34,144 nucleotides of DNA from an uncultured Eubacteriales bacterium (GCA_902789365.1 CADANQ010000025.1:26968-61111); one strand, 5' to 3'. Positions 7,468-16,141 are shown, counted from the stretch's first letter. The notes: generated by a model from the sequence alone, not told the origin. Made by a program: numbers and translations.

Positions 7468-8733
7468 ATGAAAAAAATCCTTTCCTTTATCCTCGCCCTG
7501 GCGCTGCTCTGTCCCTGCGCCTCTTCCCTGGCGGCCGGCTATGATATGTCCTATATCAGGCAGAACGACTACGCGTTTACCGTCGACGTAAACGATGACT
7601 CGGGCGTCGCCTTCGTCCAGTCTGTCCTGACAGCCAAGGACTGTTCCTTCGTCCACAAATACGAAAGCGACTACCGCTACAGTTACGTCTATTTCGATGT
7701 CCTGGTGGTCAATTACGGGAAATCCACCGCGTACCCTGTCCCCAGGCTCTGGATCAATTACTGCGCGGATGAGTACATCTATTATGATTCCGTCACCTTC
7801 ACCCTGGACGGCAGGGATTACACCTTCACCGGGATTTCAGATCCCGAATGGCGCTCCAAAGACGAAAAAGGCGTCCAGGAGGAAGCCCTGATCAAATTCG
7901 GCACGGAAAATTATGATTTCGTGCGCGCCCTGCAGAATTACCGGGAAAATTTCCCCTCCTATAATGAATTGATGGACGAAACCAATGGCCCGAAGGTCAA
8001 AATGGTCCTGCACGGCCGGAATGAGGATATCACGGTAACCTTGGGCGGCGGCTTTATGCTGGATTTCACCTACGTCATCGAAGGCGCCTACATGCAGACC
8101 GACGGTCCCGCTTATCTCGACAGGGTAAACAGTACGGAGATGACGGTCTCCGGCGGCAGGGCTTCCTCGGACAATCCATGGGCCGTGCTGTTCGAAACGG
8201 CCGCTCCCGCAAAAGCGACGGCGACCCCCAAACCGACGGCGACCCCCAAACCGACGGCGACCCCCAAACCGGCGGTGGTCTCTGTCAATAACGGGAGAGT
8301 GTTTATCAGGCCCGATTATGAAGGCGTATGCACGCTGAAGGTCAACGCGGGGAGCGACAGCAACTATTATGTGTACCTGAAGTATATCGGCGCGCCGTCA
8401 TCCTCCTATGACAGACGACAGCTGAAGGACAGCGCGACGGCGCCGTATGAAAGCGACATGGCTTTCTATGTCAAGGCCGGGATGACGGTAAGCGTAAAGG
8501 TGCCGATCGGAACATACACTCTGTTTTATGCAACGGGAACGGATTTTTACGGTACAGAGCTTCTGTTTGGGGATGCCACCGCCTGCTTCACCTCCGATTC
8601 GCCGCTTACCTTTTCCACTTCGGTGGAGGGCCAGTATGTCTACTCCCACGGGCATGAAGTGACCCTCTACAAAGTCGCGGGCGGCAACCTTGACACCGAC
8701 CCCATCCCGAAAAACAACTTCCCGACGCGGTAA
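7468..8733 (+). CDS. Secreted two-domain protein with TPKP linker
   Basis: A 421-residue exported protein of unknown function. Residues 1-23 are a classic signal peptide (KK, then a Leu/Ala core, cleavage near SLAAG). Residues ~25-235 form a domain shared with the next gene, including HKYESDYRYS, PVPRLWINYCAD, YYDSVTFTLDG and ETNGPKVKMVLHGRNED. A Thr-Pro-Lys-Pro linker (3 x ATPKPT type) leads to a C-terminal beta-rich domain (~270-410) containing FYVKAGMTVSVKVPIGTY and LLFGDATACF. That domain is, from memory, recurrent in secreted Clostridia proteins, but no activity is assigned. The start at 7468 is set by AAGGAG (7454-7459); an ATG at 7459 overlaps that site. Confidence 0.8.
   Translation: MKKILSFILALALLCPCASSLAAGYDMSYIRQNDYAFTVDVNDDSGVAFVQSVLTAKDCSFVHKYESDYRYSYVYFDVLVVNYGKSTAYPVPRLWINYCADEYIYYDSVTFTLDGRDYTFTGISDPEWRSKDEKGVQEEALIKFGTENYDFVRALQNYRENFPSYNELMDETNGPKVKMVLHGRNEDITVTLGGGFMLDFTYVIEGAYMQTDGPAYLDRVNSTEMTVSGGRASSDNPWAVLFETAAPAKATATPKPTATPKPTATPKPAVVSVNNGRVFIRPDYEGVCTLKVNAGSDSNYYVYLKYIGAPSSSYDRRQLKDSATAPYESDMAFYVKAGMTVSVKVPIGTYTLFYATGTDFYGTELLFGDATACFTSDSPLTFSTSVEGQYVYSHGHEVTLYKVAGGNLDTDPIPKNNFPTR
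8218..8271 (+). repeat. Three perfect 18-bp tandem repeats (linker codons)
   Basis: The unit ACGGCGACCCCCAAACCG occurs three times without a mismatch and encodes the Thr-Ala-Thr-Pro-Lys-Pro linker of the secreted protein. Perfect identity at the DNA level suggests recent slippage, so linker length may vary between strains. Confidence 0.9.
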
Positions 8734-8780
8734 AAGAATCGTTTGCGCGCATCCGTCTTCAATATTTACAGTTCCTTGTC

Positions 8781-8809
8781 TTGACGCGTTTTTACGCATT
8801 TGTTAAACT
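8781..8809 (+). promoter_or_regulatory. Promoter of second secreted paralog
   Basis: TTGACG (8781-8786), 17 nt, TAAACT (8804-8809), a duplicate of the promoter at 7252-7280. The ~176-nt leader ends in the same AATAAGGAGTGA translation-start context as the first gene, showing that the promoter and leader were duplicated along with the coding sequence. Confidence 0.65.
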
Positions 8810-8991
8810 ATGTCCGTATCATACGCATACAGAAAAGGCCAAAGAGCCGCGCGTCAACATGTTTCCGTTCCGCCTCCTCCGGAATCCCCCCGCAATTCCG
8901 CACTTCCCCGGGTGATATACCGTATGTGTCCCGCCGGACTAAACGGCCGCGCCTGAAAGACGCAGCCGAAAAAAAATAAGGAGTGACCCGT

Positions 8992-9678
8992 ATGAAACAG
9001 TTTTTTGCCTTTATCCTCGCCCTGGCGCTGCTCTTTTCCTGCTCCGTCTCCCTGGCCGCCGGCTACGACCTGAGCTATGCAAAAAGCAAAAGCGGCGTCT
9101 TTACCGTCGATGAAGACACCGACCGCGATGTCGCCTTTATCGAATCCACCCTGTCCGTTTCCGACCGTTCCTTCGTGCACAAATACGAAAGCGACTACCG
9201 CTACAGCTCCACCATGTTCGACATCCTGGTCGTCGACTGCAGCCGGTCCACCTCGTACCCCGTTCCCAGGCTCTGGATCACCTACTGCGCGGACAATTAC
9301 CTGTATTACGATTCCGTCACCTTCACCATTGACGGAACAGACTACACCTTCTCCGGGATTTCCGATTCCGACTGGCGCACCAAAGACGAAAATGGCGTCG
9401 TCGAGGAGGTTCTGATCAAATTCGGTACGGAGGCTCTCCCCTTCCTGGGCGCCATGGAGACCCTGTACGAAAAGTATCCCTCCTATGACGAACTGATGGA
9501 CGAAACCAACGGCCCGAAGATCAAAATGGTCCTCCACGGCAGAAACGAGGACGTAAGAGTGACCCTGGGCAGCGGTTTTGTGCTTGACTTCGCCCTGATC
9601 ATCGAAGGCGCCTATCTGAACACCAACGGCCTGGACTACATCGACAAGGTCAACAGCTCCACCTTGACCGTCGAATGA
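8992..9678 (+). CDS. Secreted single-domain paralog
   Basis: A 228-residue exported protein of unknown function, clearly homologous to the N-terminal ~235 residues of the preceding gene: shared blocks include HKYESDYRYS, PVPRLWITYCAD, YYDSVTFTIDG, and DETNGPKIKMVLHGRNED. It has the same type of signal peptide (MKQFFAFILALALLFSC...). It lacks the TPKP linker and the C-terminal domain, ending cleanly at VNSSTLTVE where the longer protein continues. It is therefore either the ancestral form or a truncated duplicate with an intact reading frame. AAGGAG precedes the start. A bidirectional terminator follows at 9805-9860. Confidence 0.8.
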   Translation: MKQFFAFILALALLFSCSVSLAAGYDLSYAKSKSGVFTVDEDTDRDVAFIESTLSVSDRSFVHKYESDYRYSSTMFDILVVDCSRSTSYPVPRLWITYCADNYLYYDSVTFTIDGTDYTFSGISDSDWRTKDENGVVEEVLIKFGTEALPFLGAMETLYEKYPSYDELMDETNGPKIKMVLHGRNEDVRVTLGSGFVLDFALIIEGAYLNTNGLDYIDKVNSSTLTVE

Positions 9679-9804
9679 TTTCCCGCCCCGTGCAGGAATG
9701 CGACAGCCTTCACCGGCGCTCAGGCATCATAAGCGTACGCCTTTTCTCAACCCCGTCTCGCTTACAGAATACCCGCCGGCGTATCCGCCCCGCGGACAAC
9801 ACCA

Positions 9805-9860
9805 AATAAAAAACAGAGTATCCTTCGCCCGACGGGGCGGGGGGTACTCTGTTTTTTATT
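9805..9860. terminator. Bidirectional terminator
   Basis: AATAAAAAACAGAGTA (9805-9820) pairs perfectly with TACTCTGTTTTTTATT (9845-9860), with an inner CGCCC/GGGCG stem. The A-tract and T-tract let it work in both directions between the convergent secreted paralog (+) and the zinc-ribbon gene (-). Confidence 0.85.
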
Positions 9861-9875
9861 CGGGCTCCGTTCCGC

Positions 9876-9912
9876 CTCAAATTGGCTAAACCAATTTGAG
9901 ATGAATATTACG
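9876..9912 (-). repeat. Palindromic dispersed repeat, copy 1
   Basis: Two 10-nt arms, CTCAAATTGG and CCAATTTGAG, surround a CTAAA loop (9876-9900) and are followed by ATGAATATTACG. The same palindrome, loop and tail recur at 11873-11912. The TAA stop of the minus-strand zinc-ribbon gene (9908-9910) lies inside the shared tail. Confidence 0.75.
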
Positions 9913-10306
9913 TCCTGATCGTATATTCCTGCCCGCACCGGGGGCATTTTCTTTTGCATTCCCCCTGGCCCCGCTTCAGGCGGATCAGGGCGCGGCACTT
10001 TGCGCAGCGGTGGTATTTGTATTCCTTCCGGTTCCTCATCCGTGCGGCCCACTGACCCGCGCGCATACGCACAGAAGCGGTTTTTTCAAGGAACAGCCGG
10101 TTTTCGGCCTGTCGGAGGACGATATTGCAGCTCATCATCCTGAACAGGGCCCAGCCTCCCAAAGCCAGCCCCGGAAACCATGTATAGGGAATCAGCAGCA
10201 GGACCAGCGACACCGCCAGAATCACGATTCCCAGCCGGTCGCTGCCGTACCGTCCCTTCATCATGCGGCGCAAAGCGTTTTCAAGCCTTTGAAGCCATGT
10301 CCTCAT
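9908..10306 (-). CDS. Small membrane protein with C-terminal zinc ribbon
   Basis: A 132-residue protein of unknown function. Residues ~24-60 form a hydrophobic stretch long enough for one or two membrane passes (LGIVILAVSLVLLLIPYTWF, then GLALGGWALF). The C-terminal ~35 residues hold two CxxC pairs (CAKC and CPRC) about 18 residues apart, a zinc-ribbon pattern, with many basic residues. The start at 10306 is chosen because the protein begins there with a plausible N-terminus and an AAGGGAAAA stretch precedes it; longer in-frame extension upstream overlaps the peptidase gene. A role in nucleic acid or protein binding at the membrane is only a guess. Confidence 0.65.
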   Translation of the reverse strand: MRTWLQRLENALRRMMKGRYGSDRLGIVILAVSLVLLLIPYTWFPGLALGGWALFRMMSCNIVLRQAENRLFLEKTASVRMRAGQWAARMRNRKEYKYHRCAKCRALIRLKRGQGECKRKCPRCGQEYTIRT

Positions 10307-10409
10307 ATTTTTCCCTTTCCGGGCGGCGTCCTCCTGTTTGTGACGGCCGCTTTTTTGCGCATGCCATACGGCGCGCGAACGGTTTGTACGCCGGCGACAA
10401 GGCTCGCCG

Positions 10410-11690
10410 TCAGGCAAAGAAGGCCCGGGCGAACCTTTCCAGGCTTTCCTGGTCCTCGGCCGACTGCATCTCACAGGCGCTGTGCATGGCCAGGAGGCCG
10501 ATGCCCATGTCCACCGTGCGCATCGGCAGATGACTGGAGATGATGGACCCGATGGTCCCGCCGCCTTTGGTATCGGAATGCTTGGCAAAGCGCTGGAAGG
10601 GGATATCGTTGGCAAGGCAGATGTCCTCGGCCTCCGCCAGCGCCAGGGCGTCCCAGGCGTAGGACTGGTTGGCCGCGGACTTGAACACGAAGCCGCCCCC
10701 GGGCACCGGATAATTGGTGATGTCCTGAACCTCGGGATAATTGGGATGCCAGGCGTGGGCTACGTCCACCGAGAGCATCAGCCCGTCGGCGGCGTGGGAA
10801 AGGGCCTCGGTCCGGTCCATATTGAAGGCGCGGAAGATCTTGGAGAGGATCAGCAGCGGCATTTCGCTGTCCGCGCCCTGCTTGGAACGGCTGCCCACCT
10901 CCTCGTTGTCAAAAAGGCACACCATGTTCAGCCCGTCCCGTCCGCCGCCGGATATCAGGCCGTGGATCAGCGCCGCGCAGGAATCCAGGTCGTCCAGGCG
11001 GGGGGATGCGACGAATTCGTCCCGCCAGCCCACCGTTTTCGGCTTTTCCGGGTTATAGACGCACAGATCCCAGTCCAGGATATCCCCGGGTTCGGCGCCG
11101 ATCTCACCGGCAAGCAGGTCCCGGAAGGCGTTCTCCGGTTTCTTCAGGTCCGTCATCATCAGGATGGGCAGAAGCTCCTTCTGGTTCTGTATGGGTTTCC
11201 CTTTTTCGTTGATTTCGCGGTTCATATGCACGGCCAGGTTGGGCAGGTATACGCAGGGCCTTTTCACGTCCGTAAGAAGCGCCTCAACGCCGTCCTTTCC
11301 CCGCACGGCCACGCGCCCCGCCAGGGACAGGGGCCGGTCGAACCAGGTGTTAAGGATCGGGCCGCCGTAGACCTCGGTGTTCAATTGCAGGTATCCGTGC
11401 CGGAGGATCTCGGGATGGGGCTTGACCTTTAATACCGGGGTGTCCGTGTGCGCCCCGGCCATGCGGACGCCCCCCGCGACGCCCTGTCCCGCGCCCACCG
11501 TGAAGGCGTACAGCGTGGTGCCGAAGGGGACCGCGAAATACCTGCCGCCCTTCTCAATCTTCCAGTTGTCCTTCAGGCGAAGTTCCTCAAACCCGGCCTC
11601 CTCCAGCGCCTTTCGGGCCCAGGCGACGGCATGAAAGGGGGATACGCCGTTTTCGATAAAATCAAACAGATGCTTCAGGCTGTCTTTCAT
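10410..11690 (-). CDS. M18 family aminopeptidase
   Basis: A 426-residue cytoplasmic metallo-aminopeptidase of family M18 (aspartyl aminopeptidase/LAP4 type), expected to form a large tetrahedral oligomer with two metal ions per subunit. Metal and catalytic signatures are visible: AGAHTDTP (His81, Asp83), the central DDLDSC, DNEEVGS with the catalytic Glu pair, SVDVAHAWHPNYPE, and a late KHSDTKGGGTIG. The start is preceded by AAGGAG about ten nt upstream. The family removes N-terminal (often acidic) residues from peptides. It is followed on the same strand by the zinc-ribbon gene after 103 nt. Confidence 0.92.
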   Translation of the reverse strand: MKDSLKHLFDFIENGVSPFHAVAWARKALEEAGFEELRLKDNWKIEKGGRYFAVPFGTTLYAFTVGAGQGVAGGVRMAGAHTDTPVLKVKPHPEILRHGYLQLNTEVYGGPILNTWFDRPLSLAGRVAVRGKDGVEALLTDVKRPCVYLPNLAVHMNREINEKGKPIQNQKELLPILMMTDLKKPENAFRDLLAGEIGAEPGDILDWDLCVYNPEKPKTVGWRDEFVASPRLDDLDSCAALIHGLISGGGRDGLNMVCLFDNEEVGSRSKQGADSEMPLLILSKIFRAFNMDRTEALSHAADGLMLSVDVAHAWHPNYPEVQDITNYPVPGGGFVFKSAANQSYAWDALALAEAEDICLANDIPFQRFAKHSDTKGGGTIGSIISSHLPMRTVDMGIGLLAMHSACEMQSAEDQESLERFARAFFA

Positions 11691-11855
11691 TCCTTTTACA
11701 CTCCTTGAAACCGTCTTTTATGTCCCGCGGTCAAAAACCGTCCGATTCTCAGGTAAATCATATGTTTCTCCTTTCGATTTGTCAAATCATTTATGCTTTG
11801 CCGCTCCTTTGAAGGTTTCCGGACGAGACGGAATGACGCGCTCTGCGCAGCATTA

Positions 11856-11912
11856 GCGTGCGAAGCACGCGGCATCTCAAATTGGCTAAACCAATTTGAG
11901 ATGAGTATCACG
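11856..11912 (-). repeat. Palindromic dispersed repeat, copy 2
   Basis: The same CTCAAATTGG / CCAATTTGAG hairpin as at 9876-9900, here extended to a 13-bp stem by flanking CAT/ATG (11873-11903) and followed by AGTATCACG. A second hairpin, GCGTGC-GAA-GCACGC (11856-11870), directly precedes it. The rest of 11691-11855 holds no supported gene. Confidence 0.7.
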
Positions 11913-11923
11913 GTTCTTTTTTC

Positions 11924-11952
11924 TTGTTTATTTATGCCGCCCATGGTATAAT
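11924..11952 (+). promoter_or_regulatory. Promoter of argR-recN operon
   Basis: TTGTTT (11924-11929), 17 nt, then a perfect TATAAT (11947-11952) with an extended -10 TG at 11944-11945. It lies just beyond palindromic repeat copy 2, and the leader to argR is about 165 nt. Confidence 0.65.
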
Positions 11953-12046
11953 CCATCGTATGCGTCCCCCGTCGGAAACTCGCCGCGGCAGGCGGGATAT
12001 TCCCGGTTTTCAGGGACGCCGGCGGAGGGCGCAGGGGCCTCCGGCC

Positions 12047-12060
12047 TGAATAATCTTTCA
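12047..12060 (+). promoter_or_regulatory. Possible ARG box
   Basis: TGAATAATCTTTCA matches the ArgR operator consensus (TGAAT, four A/T-rich bases, ATTCA) with one change in the right half and one non-A/T spacer base. It lies between the promoter and the argR start, consistent with autoregulation. Only one box is visible, so this is tentative. Confidence 0.4.
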
Positions 12061-12125
12061 TTTCCTCCAAATCACGCCGCGGGAGGCCGCTTTTTGCCGA
12101 CCTGCCTTCCCGATAGGAGAATACC

Positions 12126-12575
12126 ATGAAAAACGATCGTCAGGCAGCCATCCTGAGCATCATTGAAAACCAGGATATCGAAACCCAGGAGGACCTGGCG
12201 GACGCGCTGCGCGCAAACGGCATCGCTGTCACCCAGGCCACCGTTTCCAGGGATATCAAGGAGCTGCGCCTCCTGAAGGTGCTCACCTCCCGCGGAACCT
12301 ACAAATACGCCCCCGCGTACAAGGCGCAGCATGAGATGAGCGACCGTTTTGTACAGATTTTTGTGGCGTCGGTGGTCTCCATCGAATACGCCCGGAACAT
12401 CATCGTCATCAAGACCCTGGCCGCCTCAGCCAACGCCGCCGCCGAAGCCATCGACGGCATGCACCTCAAGGAGGTTCTTGGCACCATGGCCGGGGACAAC
12501 ACCATCCTGGTAATCGTTCACGACGAGCAGGAAGCCGCCAGGATGGCCGATTATTTCCGGCAGATCCTCAAATGA
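12126..12575 (+). CDS. argR: Arginine repressor
   Basis: A 149-residue ArgR/AhrC-type regulator. The N-terminal winged helix (residues ~1-70) includes TQATVSRDIKEL, the recognition-helix signature. The C-terminal hexamerisation and arginine-binding domain (~80-149) has the GTMAGDNTILVI motif, whose Asp residues contact arginine. It would repress arginine biosynthesis or activate catabolism when arginine is plentiful. AGGAG lies upstream. recN follows after 19 nt, the gene order seen in many Firmicutes, so the two are probably one transcript. Confidence 0.95.
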   Translation: MKNDRQAAILSIIENQDIETQEDLADALRANGIAVTQATVSRDIKELRLLKVLTSRGTYKYAPAYKAQHEMSDRFVQIFVASVVSIEYARNIIVIKTLAASANAAAEAIDGMHLKEVLGTMAGDNTILVIVHDEQEAARMADYFRQILK

Positions 12576-12594
12576 CAAGAGGGAAGGCGCTGAC

Positions 12595-14289
12595 ATGCTC
12601 TTATCGCTTACGGTCCGGAACATCGCGCTGATCGACGAAACCAGCGTGGATTTCTTTTCCGGCCTGCACGTGCTCACCGGCGAAACCGGCGCCGGCAAAT
12701 CGCTGATCGTGGACGCCATGGGGCTCCTGCTCGGGGGCCGGGCCGACAGGGAACTGATCCGCGCCGGGCAGGATACCGCCTATGTGGAGGGGATTTTTGA
12801 CCTTTCCGACGCGCCGGAAGCCCTGGAGGCCTTGCGGAAGATGGATATGGCCCCCGAAGAGGGGAACGAGGTGATCCTCTCGCGGCAGCTGAGCGCCTCC
12901 GGCCGGAGCGTCTGCCGCATCGGCGGCCTGGCGGTCGCCCTCCAGGCCTATCATTCCGTCACCGACCGCCTGATGGACCTTCACGGCCAGCACGCCCACC
13001 AGAGCCTGATGGACGACCGCAACCACCTGAAATTCCTGGACGATTTCGGCTCCGCCGCCCACCAGGCGCTTTTGAAGGACGCCGCCGGGCGCTACCGGGC
13101 CTGGCACGAGGTATCCCTCGCCCTGGAGGAGACGCTGGAACGCTCCCGGCAGAAGCAGGACCGGGAGGACGTCCTCAAAATGCAGCGAAAGGAATTAAAA
13201 GGGGCCCGCCTTCAGCGGGGCGAGGAAGAAGCCCTCGAAAAGGAGCGGGACCGGATACGCAACGGAAGCAAGATCGTTTCCGCCGTCCGTGAAAGCTACT
13301 CCGCCCTGTACGAGGACGCGTCGGCGGTCAGCCGCCTCCGCGCCGCCGTCGACGCGCTCAGGCGCATCGCGCCGCTGGGGGACGATTTTTCCTCCCTGCA
13401 CGAGCGCGCGCAAAACGTTTATTACGAGGCGGAGGACATCGCCCTCACCCTGCAGGGCATCCTGGATTCCCTGGCCCCGGACCCGGAAAGGGAGGAACAG
13501 GTGATGTCCCGGCTGGACCTGATCCGCCGGCTCTCCCGGCGCTACGGGGCCACCACCGGCGACATGCTGGACCGGCTGGAAGCCATCGAAGAGGAGCTCC
13601 GCTCCCTTGCATCCCTGGACGGGGACATCGCCCGGCTGGAGGACGAGGAAAAGAAGGCGCGGAAGGCCTACGACGAGGCGGCGGACCGGCTCCGCGCCTC
13701 CAGGGAGGCCCTGAGCGGGCAGTTCGAAAAAGCGGTGGAAGCGCAGCTGAAGGACCTGAACATGGCCGGAACGCGTTTCAGGTGCCTCCTGTCCCCCGCG
13801 CAGCCCTCCGTATCCGGCGGGCAGACCTGCCGCTTTATGATCTCGCCGAACCGGGGCGAGGAACTGCAGAGCCTGTCGCGCACCGCTTCCGGCGGCGAGC
13901 TCAGCCGCCTGATGCTGGCCATCAAGGCGGCCGCGGCCGACCGGAGCACCATCCCGTCGATGGTGTTCGACGAAATCGACAGCGGCATCTCCGGGCAGGC
14001 CGCCCAGGTGACCGCCGAAAAAATGGCCATGATCGCCCGGACCCACCAGGTGCTTTGCGTCACCCACCTGCAGCAGATCGCCGCCATGGCCGACCGCCAG
14101 TTCCTGGTGGAAAAGAGCTTCGACGGGGAACGCACCCTCAGCCGCATCCGTCTGCTGGACGCGGACGGACGCGTAAAGGAAATCAGCCGGATGCTGGGCG
14201 GCGACCCGGCCTCGGCCGCGGTCCATGCCGCCGAAATGCTCAAAAGCAGCGCGGAAACAAGAAAAAAGCTAAACTCATCAAAGGATTGA
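12595..14289 (+). CDS. recN: DNA repair protein RecN
   Basis: A 564-residue SMC-like ATPase that acts early in double-strand-break repair by holding DNA ends. Walker A is GETGAGKS (29-36). A long Arg/Glu-rich coiled-coil region occupies the centre (~150-380). The ABC signature ASGGELSRLMLAIK and the Walker B MVFDEIDSGISG come near the C-terminus (~435-466), followed by VTHLQQIAAMAD. All catalytic motifs are intact. Weak GAGGGAAGG precedes the start, as expected for an internal operon gene. Its stop is only 4 nt before the next start, so translation of the amylase gene is probably coupled to it. Confidence 0.96.
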   Translation: MLLSLTVRNIALIDETSVDFFSGLHVLTGETGAGKSLIVDAMGLLLGGRADRELIRAGQDTAYVEGIFDLSDAPEALEALRKMDMAPEEGNEVILSRQLSASGRSVCRIGGLAVALQAYHSVTDRLMDLHGQHAHQSLMDDRNHLKFLDDFGSAAHQALLKDAAGRYRAWHEVSLALEETLERSRQKQDREDVLKMQRKELKGARLQRGEEEALEKERDRIRNGSKIVSAVRESYSALYEDASAVSRLRAAVDALRRIAPLGDDFSSLHERAQNVYYEAEDIALTLQGILDSLAPDPEREEQVMSRLDLIRRLSRRYGATTGDMLDRLEAIEEELRSLASLDGDIARLEDEEKKARKAYDEAADRLRASREALSGQFEKAVEAQLKDLNMAGTRFRCLLSPAQPSVSGGQTCRFMISPNRGEELQSLSRTASGGELSRLMLAIKAAAADRSTIPSMVFDEIDSGISGQAAQVTAEKMAMIARTHQVLCVTHLQQIAAMADRQFLVEKSFDGERTLSRIRLLDADGRVKEISRMLGGDPASAAVHAAEMLKSSAETRKKLNSSKD

Positions 14290-14293
14290 TCGT

Positions 14294-16051
14294 ATGGCTC
14301 TTTATCACAACACCCGAAGCCTCGCCTGCCGCGACCCCATGGGCGCCGTCAGGGCGGGAACGCCGGTAACGCTGCGCCTGCTGGGCGCGGAGCATCTTCA
14401 GGACGCCGTCGTCAGGGCATGGTACAACGGCATCCCCCGGGAATTCCCCATGCGCCGCGTCCACGCCGAAACCTTTGAAGCCGTGCTGGAAACCCCCGAA
14501 ACGCCCGGGCTGTGCTGGTATGATTTCAGAACCGTCCGGAACGACGGAAGCATTGTTTTCCTGGGCGCTCCCGACGACGGCATGGGCGGCGAGGGCCACG
14601 AGACCCGGACGCCGCGGGCCTTCCAGATCACGGTATACGACCCGGACTTCCAGGTGCCCCGCTATATGCGGGACGGCATCATGTACCAGATTTTCCCGGA
14701 CCGGTTTTACCGTTCCAAAATGCCCTCCAGCCCCCGCAAGGAGATCTTTATCCACGAAAACTGGGACGACGTGCCCATCATGATGCCCAACAGCCGCACC
14801 GACAACCAGGCCCTTGATTTCTACGGCGGCGACCTGAACGGCATCCGGGAGAAGCTCCCCTACCTGGAATCCCTGGGCGTGACCGTGATCTACCTGAACC
14901 CCATTTTCCTCTCCCGCTCCAATCACCGCTACGATACCGGCGATTACACCCGGATCGACCCGATGCTTGGCACCGAGGAGGACTTTAAGGCGCTTTGCGC
15001 CGAATGCGAAAAGCGGGGCATGCGCATCATGCTGGACGGGGTGTTCAATCACACCGGGGACGACAGCATTTATTTCAACCGCTACGGCACCTTTCCGGAA
15101 AAAGGCGCGTACCAGAGCATGCAGAGCCGCTGGTACAAGTGGTACACCTTTACCCGTTTCCCCAACACCTACGCCTGCTGGTGGGGCATCGACAACGTGC
15201 CGACCGTCAACAAGGACGACCCGGATTATCAGGAATTCATCCTGGGCGAGGACGGCATCGTCCGCCGCTGGCTGGCCGCCGGCGCCGGCGCGTGGCGGCT
15301 GGACGTGGCGGACGAGCTGTCCATGGATATGCTGCGCCGCATTCGCGCCGCCGCCAAGGCCGAACGCGCCGACTGCGCCATCGTGGGCGAGGTATGGGAG
15401 GACGCCAGCCGCAAGGAGGTCTGGGGCGAGACCCGCTGCTACTGCACTGGGGACACTCTGGACAGCGTGATGAATTATCCCCTGCGCTCGGCGCTTCTGG
15501 ATTTCCTCACCTTCAGGTGCTCCTCCCGACAGCTGGCCCGGCTGATCCTCAGCCAGCAGGAAAATTATTCCCTGCCCTTCTATTACAGCGTCATGAACAT
15601 CCTGGGCACCCACGACCGTCCCCGGACCATCAACGTGCTTGCCGGCAGGGATTTCAACGACGTGCCGCCCAAAGAGCGGGGCAAATGCACCCTGACCGAC
15701 GAGGAGCTGGCCCTGGGCAAAAGCCGCTATCTTGAAATGCTCCGCATCATCTGCGCCCTGCCCGGCATTCCCTGCGTTTATTACGGCGACGAGGCCGGAC
15801 TGTGGGGAGCGGCGGATCCCTTCAACCGCGGCACCTATCCCTGGGGTCACGAGGACACCGCCTTTCTTGAGGAGGTGCGCGCAATCCTTAAAAAGCGCAG
15901 CGAAAGCCGCATCCTGAAGACCGGCAGTCTCAGCATCCTGACCCCCGACGACGAGACCATCGTTATCATCCGGTCCATTGAAGGCGGAAAGGACGTCTTC
16001 GGCGAAAGCGCCATGAACGGCACCGTTTCCGTAAGCGTGACCCGCAGATAA
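14294..16051 (+). CDS. GH13 alpha-amylase family glycosidase
   Basis: A 585-residue intracellular glycoside hydrolase (no signal peptide) of the neopullulanase/cyclomaltodextrinase/maltogenic-amylase type. An N-terminal beta domain (1-120) precedes the (beta/alpha)8 barrel. The four conserved GH13 regions are seen: DGVFNH (248-253), GAWRLDVADE with nucleophile Asp337, IVGEVWED with acid/base Glu366, and GTHDRPR with Asp441. It would cut alpha-1,4 or alpha-1,6 links in maltodextrins or cyclodextrins. The C-terminal beta domain is short. It overlaps the recN operon end (4-nt gap), an unexpected partner, and a terminator follows. Confidence 0.9.
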   Translation: MALYHNTRSLACRDPMGAVRAGTPVTLRLLGAEHLQDAVVRAWYNGIPREFPMRRVHAETFEAVLETPETPGLCWYDFRTVRNDGSIVFLGAPDDGMGGEGHETRTPRAFQITVYDPDFQVPRYMRDGIMYQIFPDRFYRSKMPSSPRKEIFIHENWDDVPIMMPNSRTDNQALDFYGGDLNGIREKLPYLESLGVTVIYLNPIFLSRSNHRYDTGDYTRIDPMLGTEEDFKALCAECEKRGMRIMLDGVFNHTGDDSIYFNRYGTFPEKGAYQSMQSRWYKWYTFTRFPNTYACWWGIDNVPTVNKDDPDYQEFILGEDGIVRRWLAAGAGAWRLDVADELSMDMLRRIRAAAKAERADCAIVGEVWEDASRKEVWGETRCYCTGDTLDSVMNYPLRSALLDFLTFRCSSRQLARLILSQQENYSLPFYYSVMNILGTHDRPRTINVLAGRDFNDVPPKERGKCTLTDEELALGKSRYLEMLRIICALPGIPCVYYGDEAGLWGAADPFNRGTYPWGHEDTAFLEEVRAILKKRSESRILKTGSLSILTPDDETIVIIRSIEGGKDVFGESAMNGTVSVSVTRR

Positions 16052-16079
16052 AAAACCGCGGAAAAATCCAAAGAACATC

Positions 16080-16118
16080 AGGCCGCGCCCGGCGTTCAGG
16101 CGCGGCCTGTTTTCATTT
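16080..16118. terminator. Terminator between convergent genes
   Basis: A 10-bp stem AGGCCGCGCC / GGCGCGGCCT (16080-16108) is followed by a T-rich run on the plus strand, ending the argR-recN-amylase transcript. Minus-strand T content is weaker, so it may also act on the LRR gene but less well. Confidence 0.8.
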
Positions 16119-16141
16119 CTTTTTTTCTTATCCGCCTTCCG

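Noticed and set aside
10307-10615. Longer N-terminus for the zinc-ribbon protein
   Set aside because: The upstream frame overlaps the end of the M18 peptidase gene and encodes Ser/Pro/Arg-rich shadow sequence.
11696-12127. Possible 143-codon gene containing ISNWFSQFE
   Set aside because: The segment arises from the palindromic repeat, and the same phrase appears in the antisense of the other copy. No ribosome site; it overlaps the argR promoter.
14240-16078. Minus-strand frame of 612 codons opposite the amylase gene
   Set aside because: The plus strand holds all four GH13 conserved regions; the antisense frame has no recognisable motif or ribosome site.
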